A program made the translations under genes and the position numbers. A model generated the notes under the pieces. That model was not told the origin of the DNA, searched no databases, and was given only the letters and a program-made list of their open reading frames with translations. From Ruminococcus flavefaciens (lineage in GTDB: Bacteria > Bacillota > Clostridia > Oscillospirales > Ruminococcaceae): a stretch of DNA of 5,292 nucleotides. The DNA is taken from assembly GCA_902796705.1 (NCBI GenBank), contig CADBQF010000216.1, positions 1 to 5,292 on the forward strand, read 5' to 3'. This document shows positions 1-5,292 of this stretch, piece after piece (the stretch's first letter is position 1; the number at the start of each line of letters is the position of its first letter).

Positions 1-1402
1 CCGGAGCTATCGGCATGAAAGCCACCTGCATGAAGCTCACTCCACGCTTCATCATGCAGTCATACGCCCTGTATGCCGCAGCCACCAGCACGAAGCTGAA
101 TATGAATGCGAATCGGTACGGTATCTGATTGGTGAAGTGGAATCCGTGCCATATAAAGTTGAGCTTGTTCATGTTGCAGCTCACGACGATGAGCGTGAGC
201 ATCACGCAGACCGATATCTTCTCACGTATCTTTATGCCCAGCGAGAAGATGAATACTCCGAAGAGCAGCACAGCGAGCATTCCGCACGCAATATTCGGCA
301 GTCCCTCGACCTTTACAGGCTCTTTGAACGAGAGCAGGTCAGCGATGATCTCGTTCCATTTCTCGTAGTAGAGCGTATCCTTCGGGAACGTGTTCTCCGC
401 ACTGTACGTCAGTTTAAGCCCGAAGTAAGCCGGCAGAGTCATGAACGCCGAAAGGCATATTCCCAGTACCGAAGACCTCACCATTATGTAGAGCTTCACG
501 AAGAAGTCCTTTATGCCCTTTGGTTCGATGATGCCTGCCGCCATGAACATGAATATGCAGAATATACAGGTGAAATAGCCGATATAATAACACGATACGA
601 GCGAAAGTGCCAGCGAGAACGTGAACACCTTCCACTTCCTCTCACGGCATATAGCCACGATGCCGAGCATTACCAGCGGGAAAAGTGCTATCGTATCGAA
701 CCACATCACGTTCCAGTAATATCCGAGAGTGTAGCTCGAAAGTGCGAACATCGTCGAGAACAGGCACACCGAAAGGTCTGTCCTTTTGAATGTATATCTC
801 AGGAAACAACTGCAAAAAGCTCCGCTGAATCCTATCTTTGCTATGAGTATCACAGTAAGTGCATCACGCACATTTTCGTCGCTGAAGAATACAGCCAGCC
901 AGTTGAGCGGACTTGCCGCATAGTAGGATATCAGCGAAAGGAAATTCGTTCCCATTCCGTTTTCCCACGAGTACAGGAACGAGCCGCCCGTCATGAGCTT
1001 CTCCCTCACCACACGGAAGAACGGATAATACTGATGCCACAGGTCAACGACGAGCATCTGATTCTTTCCGTTGACATACGCTCCGCCCGGATCATCTGCT
1101 CCGAACGGGTGTATATCGTTCTGTGCAAAGGCGTATATCATTATCAGCACCGGAGCAAGGAACGATATCATGAAGCAAAGTATGCCCTTGCCGTATATAA
1201 AAGCTCCTGCCCTGAACGAGCGTTCCTTCACAGCCGTGAGGAAGCTTCTCTTTGCAGAAGTCTGTACTTCCGTATCAGCCGGAGCAGCAGCTTCGCCCGA
1301 ATTTTCCGGAGCATCGGCAGTCTCAGGCAGGACAGCGTTCTCTTCCGCCGCTGTCTGTTCAGTCTCTTTTTCAGGGACTTCATTTATCTCTTTATCTTCC
1401 AT
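1..1402 (-). CDS. YfhO family multi-spanning membrane protein, N-terminal part (runs off the left edge)
   Basis: An uninterrupted minus-strand frame starts at ATG 1402-1400 and gives 467 codons without a stop before the window ends. YfhO proteins usually run to about 850-900 residues, so roughly the N-terminal half is present. Residues 1-58 are an acidic Ala/Glu/Pro-rich tail with no hydrophobic stretch. The first membrane segment is about 72-92. Family hallmarks follow: VVDLWHQYYPFF around D120, then SFLYSWENGMGTNFLSLISY (141-160), then AASPLN (162-167). Several more hydrophobic segments follow, and a late LNFIWHGFHFTNQIPYRF block (414-431). The family is GT-C-like; B. subtilis YfhO is implicated in glycosylating lipoteichoic acid from a polyprenyl-phosphate sugar. 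D120 in the first external loop is the expected catalytic acid by analogy, which is inference. The start has GAGG six bases upstream. The gene lies 36 nt after ecfT and is probably cotranscribed. Family call is firm; substrate unknown. Confidence 0.9.
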   Translation of the reverse strand, partial: MEDKEINEVPEKETEQTAAEENAVLPETADAPENSGEAAAPADTEVQTSAKRSFLTAVKERSFRAGAFIYGKGILCFMISFLAPVLIMIYAFAQNDIHPFGADDPGGAYVNGKNQMLVVDLWHQYYPFFRVVREKLMTGGSFLYSWENGMGTNFLSLISYYAASPLNWLAVFFSDENVRDALTVILIAKIGFSGAFCSCFLRYTFKRTDLSVCLFSTMFALSSYTLGYYWNVMWFDTIALFPLVMLGIVAICRERKWKVFTFSLALSLVSCYYIGYFTCIFCIFMFMAAGIIEPKGIKDFFVKLYIMVRSSVLGICLSAFMTLPAYFGLKLTYSAENTFPKDTLYYEKWNEIIADLLSFKEPVKVEGLPNIACGMLAVLLFGVFIFSLGIKIREKISVCVMLTLIVVSCNMNKLNFIWHGFHFTNQIPYRFAFIFSFVLVAAAYRAYDCMMKRGVSFMQVAFMPIAP

Positions 1403-1432
1403 TATACCCCTCTCTTCATTAAAATGACCTCC
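1402..1432 (-). other. Possible five-codon leader ORF (MKRGV) with its ribosome binding site, upstream of the YfhO gene
   Basis: Between ecfT and the YfhO gene, GGAGGT (1432-1427) is followed after 7 nt by ATG at 1419-1417. That frame reads M-K-R-G-V and stops at TAA 1404-1402. The stop shares its last base with the YfhO start codon (TAATG). The ribosome binding site is better than the GAGG next to the YfhO start itself, so ribosomes may load here and reinitiate. It may equally be a chance arrangement; the peptide is too short to judge from sequence. Confidence 0.3.
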
Positions 1433-1438
1433 AGAAGA

Positions 1439-2242
1439 TCATAACATTTTGTCTGCTGCGATGACAGCAGCAAGGAACATCACCGTAACTGCCGCTGCGA
1501 TATAGTCGCAGGCAGAAGTCCTGAGCTGACGCAGCCTTGTGCGTCCCTCTCCGCCGTTGTAGCATCTGCATTCCATAGCTGTTGCGAGTTCGTCCGCACG
1601 CCTGAAAGACGAGACAAACAGCGGCACTATGACGGATATGAGATTTCCGGCTCTTTCCCGGAGCGTACCCGAATCTATGCTCGCACCTCTTGCCTTCTGT
1701 GCGGATATTATCTTGTCAGTCTCCTCGATGAGCGTGGGAATGAACCTCAACGCTATCGACATCATCATTGCAAGCTCATGCACCGGGAAGTGAAGTTTTT
1801 TCAGCGGCGAGAGGAGCTTCTCTATCGCATCTGTGATAGTTATGGGCGAAGCCGTATACGTCAGCAGCGAACTTCCCGCAACGAGCAGGACTATGCGTAT
1901 TATCATGAATACGCTGACGTTTATGCCGCCTGTCGTTATCTTTATGGCTTTCCAGTGAAAGAGTACATCTCCCTTGTCTATGATGAATATATTGAACGCC
2001 GCCGTTATTATCAGGAAAGGCAGTATCGGCTTCACGCTCTTCACGAACATCTTCACCGGTATCCGTGAGAGAAGCACCGCCATGAGCGTATACGCCGCAC
2101 CTATGCCGAGGCATATGAGCTTGTCTCCCGTGAAGAGCATCACTATGAGGAGTATGGTGAGTATTATCTTCGTCCTCGGATCGAGCTTATGGATAATGCT
2201 CTTTCCGGGAAAATACTGACCTAAGGTGATATCTCTGAGCAT
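1439..2242 (-). CDS. ecfT: ECF transporter transmembrane coupling protein EcfT
   Basis: This 267-residue integral membrane protein couples the EcfA1/EcfA2 ATPases to interchangeable substrate-binding S components in vitamin and metal uptake. The N-terminus MLRDITLGQYFPGKSIIHKL followed by DPRTK (21-25) is typical of EcfT. Hydrophobic segments lie at about 26-38, 42-60, 71-90, 110-132 and 245-262. The cytoplasmic coupling region includes ALRFIPTL (164-171), the first coupling motif ARG at 184-186 (QKARGA) and the second at 224-228 (ECRCY) followed by NGGEGRTR. The second motif is Cys-Arg-Cys where the textbook form is Ala-Arg-Gly; the arginine that docks into the ATPase groove is kept. Length is normal for the family. 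The ATG overlaps the ecfA2 stop by one base (TGATG) and has an excellent ribosome binding site, AAAGGAGGT, eight bases upstream. No S component is adjacent, so this is the shared group II type. Confidence 0.96.
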   Translation of the reverse strand: MLRDITLGQYFPGKSIIHKLDPRTKIILTILLIVMLFTGDKLICLGIGAAYTLMAVLLSRIPVKMFVKSVKPILPFLIITAAFNIFIIDKGDVLFHWKAIKITTGGINVSVFMIIRIVLLVAGSSLLTYTASPITITDAIEKLLSPLKKLHFPVHELAMMMSIALRFIPTLIEETDKIISAQKARGASIDSGTLRERAGNLISVIVPLFVSSFRRADELATAMECRCYNGGEGRTRLRQLRTSACDYIAAAVTVMFLAAVIAADKML

Positions 2243-3108
2243 CAGCCGATACCTCCTTTGCTTTTCAGCACATCGAGGATAAGATCTCTTGCATACCCCA
2301 CTGTATAGACTTCCCTGCCGAGGTCGATGCCCTTTCTTTTAAGGATATCGAACACCTTTGTTATCTGCGGCACATCGAGTCCTATCTGTGATATCTCCTC
2401 TGAGCGTGCGAAGACCTTCTTAGTCTCGTCGAAGCAGAAGATCTTTCCGCTGTTCATGACGAGTATCCTGTCGGCAAACGAAGCTATATCCTCCATGCTG
2501 TGAGAGACTATGAGCGTCGTATTGCCTGTCTTTTCGTGGTATTTCCTTATATATGAAAGTATAGCGTCCCTTCCGGCAGGATCGAGCCCGGCGGCAGGTT
2601 CGTCGAGTATGAGGACTTCCGGCTGCATAGCCATTACACCGGCTATGGCAACACGTCTTTTCTGACCGCCTGAAAGTCCGAACGGCGAACGGCTGAGCAT
2701 CTCCTCCGTAAGACCTATATCGTAAGCTGTCTCGGTGACACGCTTTTTTATATCAGCTTCATCAAGTCCCATATTTTTCGGCCCGAAGGCGATATCCTTG
2801 AATACGGTCTCCTCAAATATCTGATATTCCGGATACTGGAAAACGAGTCCCACCCGGAAGCGTACATCACGTATCTTCTTTTTGTCCGCCCATATATCCT
2901 CTCCGTCGAGGAAGACCTTTCCGGAGGTCGGTCTGAGCAGACCGTTGAAATGCTGTATCAGAGTGGACTTACCCGAACCGGTATGCCCCATGACACCGAT
3001 CATCTCGCCTTTGTTTATCTCAATATCCACATGGTCAACAGCCGTTTTCTCGAAAGGAGAACCGGGGCTGTATGTATATGTGAGCTGTTCGGTTTTAAGT
3101 ATCGCCAA
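2242..3108 (-). CDS. ecfA2: ECF transporter ATP-binding protein EcfA2
   Basis: This 288-residue ABC ATPase is one half of the EcfA1/EcfA2 heterodimer that powers ECF uptake transporters on the inner face of the membrane. With the TTG at 3108-3106 as residue 1, Walker A is GHTGSGKST (41-49). The Q-loop is at Q91 in VFQYPEYQIFEETVF, a sequence typical of EcfA2. The ABC signature is LSGGQKRR (145-152), Walker B is VLILDE with the catalytic Glu at 170, the D-loop is GLDP (174-177) and the switch His is 203. All catalytic elements are intact. The C-terminal 60 residues carry the IGLDVPQ motif (242-248) shared with EcfA1. TTG is chosen because AAGGAG lies 9 nt upstream and conserved sequence (LKTEQLTYTY) begins just after it; the ATG at 3228-3226 would add a non-homologous leader overlapping ecfA1 by over 100 bases. 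The gene starts 13 nt after ecfA1. Confidence 0.96.
   Translation of the reverse strand: MAILKTEQLTYTYSPGSPFEKTAVDHVDIEINKGEMIGVMGHTGSGKSTLIQHFNGLLRPTSGKVFLDGEDIWADKKKIRDVRFRVGLVFQYPEYQIFEETVFKDIAFGPKNMGLDEADIKKRVTETAYDIGLTEEMLSRSPFGLSGGQKRRVAIAGVMAMQPEVLILDEPAAGLDPAGRDAILSYIRKYHEKTGNTTLIVSHSMEDIASFADRILVMNSGKIFCFDETKKVFARSEEISQIGLDVPQITKVFDILKRKGIDLGREVYTVGYARDLILDVLKSKGGIG
2251..2259 (-). promoter_or_regulatory. Ribosome binding site of ecfT
   Basis: AAAGGAGGT on the minus strand is a near-complete match to the anti-Shine-Dalgarno sequence, 8 nt before the ecfT ATG (2242-2240). It lies inside the last codons of ecfA2. The strong site means EcfT can be translated independently of coupling through the TGATG overlap. 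Confidence 0.85.
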
Positions 3109-3117
3109 TAGAAGCCG

Positions 3118-3123
3118 CTCCTT
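3118..3123 (-). promoter_or_regulatory. Ribosome binding site that fixes the TTG start of ecfA2
   Basis: AAGGAG overlaps the ecfA1 stop codon (the TAA at 3124-3122 supplies its two A bases) and stands 9 nt before TTG 3108-3106. No ATG lies in a suitable position, so this site is the main argument for the TTG start. The stop codon within the ribosome binding site suggests translational coupling between the two ATPase genes, which fits a one-to-one heterodimer. Confidence 0.8.
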
Positions 3124-3967
3124 ATCTTTTGCCGGAAGCGAGAAGCTCTGAGAGTGCCTCCGCACATTGTTCCTCTGTGAGGATATCCTGACGGATACCG
3201 ACTCCGGCTTTTCGCAGTTCATATGCAAGTTCCGTCACCTGCGGAACATCAAGCCCTATCTTTTTTAGAGTCTCCACCTGAGAGAAGACTTTTTCCGGAA
3301 CATCGTCCAGAACTATCCTTCCGCCGTCCATTACCGCAACACGTCCGCACTGAGCCGCCTCGTCCATATAATGAGTTATGAGGAGTATCGTGATACCGTA
3401 GCGGCTGTTCATGTCCTTTATGGTAGCCATGACCTCACGTCTGCCCTGCGGATCGAGCATGGCAGTCGGCTCGTCGAGGATTATGCACTCCGGACGCATG
3501 GCGATTATTCCGGCTATGGCTACTCTCTGCTTCTGACCGCCTGAGAGCTGTGACGGAGAATGGAGCCTGTGATCGTACATACCGACCGCCCTGAGAGCCT
3601 CATCGACTCTCTGCCGCATCTCCTCATACGGAACGCCGGTATTCTCCAGCCCGAAAGCCACGTCCTCCTCGACTATGGAGGAAACTATCTGGTTATCCGG
3701 ATTCTGGAACACCATGCCCGCTTTCTGCCGCAGTTCAAAGAGCCTTTCCTCGTCGCAGGTATCTATCCCGTCAACGAAGACTTTTCCCGATGTGGGCAGG
3801 AGAATGGCATTTATATGCTTTGCAAGAGTAGATTTTCCAGAGCCGTTGTGACCGAGGACAGCCACGATGCTTCCCTTTTCGATCTCCATATCTATGCCTT
3901 TGAGGACTTCTTCTCCCTCGCCGCCGTAGCTGAAATGCAGGTCTTTTATGCTTATGATGCTGCTCAT
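3122..3967 (-). CDS. ecfA1: ECF transporter ATP-binding protein EcfA1
   Basis: This 281-residue ABC ATPase is the partner of EcfA2 in the ECF energizing module. Counting from [10 protein letters not shown], Walker A is GHNGSGKST (39-47), the Q-loop Gln is 88 in [20 protein letters not shown] (an EcfA1-type sequence), and the signature is LSGGQKQR (141-148). Walker B is CIILDE with Glu 166, the D-loop is MLDP (170-173) and the switch His is 199. Nothing essential is missing. The C-terminal region holds [19 protein letters not shown] (237-255), matched by a similar stretch in EcfA2. The two genes therefore look like an old tandem duplication. The ATG at 3967-3965 overlaps the methyltransferase stop (ATGA), and conserved sequence starts at once. 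Its own ribosome binding site is weak (GGGA about 9 nt upstream), so expression probably depends on coupling to the upstream gene. An upstream ATG at 4000 or 3982 in the same frame adds only non-conserved residues. Confidence 0.96.
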   Translation of the reverse strand: MSSIISIKDLHFSYGGEGEEVLKGIDMEIEKGSIVAVLGHNGSGKSTLAKHINAILLPTSGKVFVDGIDTCDEERLFELRQKAGMVFQNPDNQIVSSIVEEDVAFGLENTGVPYEEMRQRVDEALRAVGMYDHRLHSPSQLSGGQKQRVAIAGIIAMRPECIILDEPTAMLDPQGRREVMATIKDMNSRYGITILLITHYMDEAAQCGRVAVMDGGRIVLDDVPEKVFSQVETLKKIGLDVPQVTELAYELRKAGVGIRQDILTEEQCAEALSELLASGKR

Positions 3968-4833
3968 TTCAGAGATTCCCATATAGCAGTAGAGCCGCAC
4001 GGCAGAGTCATTCCCGTCGATCTCACGGGAAGGCCTATCTCATCGAAGCTGACTTTTCCGCCGGGTATATCTTTCAGCACGCTGCCGAGGATATAGCCCA
4101 TAACAGACGGCGAAAGTCCTGTCGTATAGCTGTTTATCAGGAAGAAGAGCGGATCGTCCGAGAGTACGCCCGAACAGAGCTTCACGAGGTCGTACACGCT
4201 GTTTTCGAGCTTCCATATCTCACCGCCGGGGCCTCTGCCGTAGCTCGGAGGATCCATAACTACAGCGTCGTAGCGTCTTCCACGTCTTATCTCACGGGCG
4301 ATAAATTTTTCACAATCATCGACGATCCAGCGTACCGGTCTGTCAGAAAGCCCGGAGGCTGCCGCATTGTCTCTCGCCCACTGCACCATGCCCTTTGAAG
4401 CGTCCACATGGCACACAGAAGCACCTGCCTCCGCACAGGCGAGCGTCGCACCGCCCGTATATGCAAAGAGGTTGAGTACATTTATCTCTCTGCCGGCACT
4501 GCGTATCTTTTCAGCCATGAAGTCCCAGTTGACAGCCTGCTCCGGGAAAAGTCCGGTATGCTTGAAGCCTGTGGGACGTATGTTGAAAGTCAATGCCCCG
4601 TAGCTGATATTCCACGAATCGGGGAGTCTCCTGCGGAACTCCCATTTTCCGCCGCCCTGCGACGAGCGGTGATAGTGACCGTCAGCCTTCTCCCAGAGCG
4701 GATCTTCACGGTCGGTCTTCCAGATTATCTGCGGATCGGGGCGTACAAGGCTGATATTGCCCCATTTTTCGAGCTTTTCTCCGTCAGATGTATCGAGTAT
4801 GAGATAATCTTTCCAGTTTTCTGCTGTTCTCAA
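3964..4833 (-). CDS. Class I SAM-dependent methyltransferase, RlmI/COG1092-like (PF10672 type)
   Basis: This 289-residue protein probably methylates rRNA or another RNA, by family analogy with RlmI (23S rRNA m5C). The exact target is not readable. Residues 1-105 form a strand-rich N-terminal part ending in [21 protein letters not shown] (83-103 region), typical of these enzymes. The SAM-binding domain follows: motif [10 protein letters not shown] (121-129), the acidic residue D144 in HVDASKGMV for the ribose hydroxyls, DD (172-173), and motif [17 protein letters not shown] (194-208). It lacks the N-terminal PUA domain of RlmI and is about 100 residues shorter. No obvious catalytic cysteine pair was recognised, so the reaction chemistry stays open. 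The start is TTG 4833-4831: AAAGGAG lies 9 nt upstream, an in-frame TAA sits two codons before it, and the next ATG is residue 106. It ends in an ATGA overlap with ecfA1. Confidence 0.88.
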   Translation of the reverse strand: MRTAENWKDYLILDTSDGEKLEKWGNISLVRPDPQIIWKTDREDPLWEKADGHYHRSSQGGGKWEFRRRLPDSWNISYGALTFNIRPTGFKHTGLFPEQAVNWDFMAEKIRSAGREINVLNLFAYTGGATLACAEAGASVCHVDASKGMVQWARDNAAASGLSDRPVRWIVDDCEKFIAREIRRGRRYDAVVMDPPSYGRGPGGEIWKLENSVYDLVKLCSGVLSDDPLFFLINSYTTGLSPSVMGYILGSVLKDIPGGKVSFDEIGLPVRSTGMTLPCGSTAIWESLK

Positions 4834-4842
4834 GAATTATTT

Positions 4843-4849
4843 CTCCTTT
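4843..4849 (-). promoter_or_regulatory. Ribosome binding site that fixes the TTG start of the methyltransferase gene
   Basis: AAAGGAG stands 9 nt before TTG 4833-4831. The in-frame stop TAA at 4839-4837 excludes any start further upstream, and the next in-frame ATG would delete the whole N-terminal domain. The TTG start is therefore well supported. Confidence 0.8.
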
Positions 4850-4850
4850 G

Positions 4851-4871
4851 GCAGGGGCGGTCACCCGCTGC
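4851..4871 (-). other. Small stem-loop over the stop codon of the GlmM-like gene
   Basis: On the minus strand GCAG-C-GGGT pairs with GCCCCTGC around a GACC loop. This gives eight pairs (one a G-T wobble) with one bulged C. The TGA stop of the GlmM-like gene lies inside it, and the methyltransferase ribosome binding site begins two bases after it. No T-run follows, so it is not a typical intrinsic terminator. It might moderate readthrough or ribosome access, or be fortuitous. Confidence 0.3.
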
Positions 4872-5292
4872 ATCTGTATTTTATGATCTCTGCGATCTTC
4901 ATAGCAATGTCATTTATCTCCGTGAAGTCCTCGCCCTCAACGAGAACGCTGACAGCGGCTTCACCGGGATTTTCACGGACGATGACTCTTCCGTCCCTGC
5001 CGAGAGCCGTATTGATATCGTCTATAAGGCAGGTTATAGCCGAATCGTTCTTCCACATCTCCTTGAATCCGGGAGCTATCCTGACGCTGATGACTACCTG
5101 CGGCAGGCGGTGCATTATGCTGGCAAGACCGCTCATAGTCCCGCCCGACTCACGGAGGATATCCATAAGTCTCGCACCTGTGAGGAGTCCGTCGCCGGAG
5201 GGGAGGTCGTCCATGAAGAATATCCTTCCGCCCTTGTCTCCGCCGAGTTTATATCCGCCCTCACGCATACGTCCGATGACGCTCCTCTCACC
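4861..5292 (-). CDS. Phosphoglucosamine mutase-like (GlmM family) protein, C-terminal fragment, degenerate active-site loops
   Basis: The frame enters at the right edge and gives the last 143 residues; the active-site serine and metal-binding domains lie outside. Family landmarks are clear: GERSVIGRM (1-9, cf. GDRYV), GGYKLGG (12-18), SGDGLLTGARLMDIL (32-46, cf. TTGDGLL), LPQVVISVRI (63-72) and GRVIVR (101-106), followed by a normal C-terminal domain. GlmM converts glucosamine-6-phosphate to glucosamine-1-phosphate for peptidoglycan and other envelope sugars. Two ligand loops are changed. The usual GEQSGH sugar loop reads GDKGGR (18-23), and the usual RPSGTEP phosphate loop reads RENPGEA (106-112). 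Only the Arg and Glu of the second loop remain. The reading frame is clean and the hydrophobic core pattern is kept, so this is not simple decay. It is likely a paralogue with altered or lost catalysis. It lies 27 nt before the methyltransferase gene in the same operon. The ATG at 5268 is internal, not the start. Confidence 0.85.
   Translation of the reverse strand, partial: GERSVIGRMREGGYKLGGDKGGRIFFMDDLPSGDGLLTGARLMDILRESGGTMSGLASIMHRLPQVVISVRIAPGFKEMWKNDSAITCLIDDINTALGRDGRVIVRENPGEAAVSVLVEGEDFTEINDIAMKIAEIIKYRCSG

Noticed and set aside
1401..1406. A perfect TATAAT hexamer on the minus strand just before the YfhO gene
   Set aside because: It overlaps the ATG start codon, so a transcript from it would lack the start. 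No TTGACA-like element is found 16-18 bases upstream. It arises from the GTA-TAA-TG junction.
1403..1438. An intrinsic terminator between ecfT and the YfhO gene
   Set aside because: No GC-rich inverted repeat is present in these 36 bases. The TTTT after GGAGGTCA is not preceded by a stem.
137..1444. A 435-codon plus-strand reading frame opposite the YfhO gene
   Set aside because: Its product is dominated by Arg, Glu, His and Tyr with no domain pattern, as expected for the antisense of a hydrophobic membrane protein. The minus strand encodes a clear YfhO family protein over the same bases.
1778..2068. A plus-strand reading frame opposite ecfT, rich in Tyr and Arg
   Set aside because: Composition is that of an antisense shadow of EcfT; the minus strand has conserved motifs throughout.
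3109..3228. An extended EcfA2 start at ATG 3228 giving a 328-residue protein
   Set aside because: The extra 40 residues overlap the ecfA1 coding end, do not resemble any ABC ATPase N-terminus, and are made unnecessary by the AAGGAG-spaced TTG at 3108.
2242..3967. The similar ecfA1 and ecfA2 genes considered as a recent tandem duplication or repeat
   Set aside because: Similarity is at protein level only. The Q-loop sequences are of the distinct EcfA1 ([11 protein letters not shown]) and EcfA2 (FQYPEYQIFEE) types, so the split is ancient and normal for the family.
3560..4096. A 178-codon plus-strand reading frame
   Set aside because: It lies wholly opposite ecfA1 and the end of the methyltransferase gene, both of which have clear family motifs. 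It is an antisense shadow with no supported start.

Overview
The window is a compact, fully coding stretch from what looks like a gut or rumen Clostridia, most probably a Ruminococcus-like member of the Oscillospirales. That assignment is an inference. It rests on the Firmicutes-type gene set (shared energy-coupling factor module, YfhO family protein), strong AGGAGG-type ribosome binding sites, two TTG starts, heavy use of ATA for isoleucine and AGG for arginine, and a G+C content near one half by eye. No rRNA or tRNA gene, mobile element, CRISPR array or confident terminator was seen.

All supported genes lie on the minus strand and read from right to left as one apparent operon: (1) the C-terminal 143 residues of a phosphoglucosamine mutase-like (GlmM family) protein running off the right edge; (2) a class I SAM-dependent methyltransferase of the RlmI/COG1092 type with a TTG start; (3) ecfA1; (4) ecfA2, with a TTG start; (5) ecfT; (6) the N-terminal 467 codons of a YfhO family multi-spanning membrane protein running off the left edge. 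Junctions are tight: 27 nt, a 4-nt ATGA overlap, 13 nt, a 1-nt TGATG overlap and 36 nt. No internal promoter could be supported.

Genes 3 to 5 form a complete energizing module of a group II ECF transporter: two ATPases and the transmembrane coupling protein. No substrate-binding S component is present, so the module should serve vitamin or metal S components encoded elsewhere. The genes on either side point to cell envelope carbohydrate metabolism: a phosphohexomutase-like protein upstream, and downstream a YfhO protein of the GT-C-like class whose Bacillus and Listeria relatives are linked to teichoic acid glycosylation.

No obviously new system is visible. The most unusual feature is the GlmM-like protein: its fold-level motifs are recognisable, but both the sugar-binding loop and the C-terminal phosphate-binding loop are altered. 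This suggests a pseudoenzyme or a mutase with changed specificity rather than the housekeeping GlmM. Lesser points are a five-codon reading frame with a perfect ribosome binding site that ends on the yfhO-type start codon, an acidic low-complexity N-terminal tail on the YfhO protein, and a Cys-Arg-Cys form of the second EcfT coupling motif.
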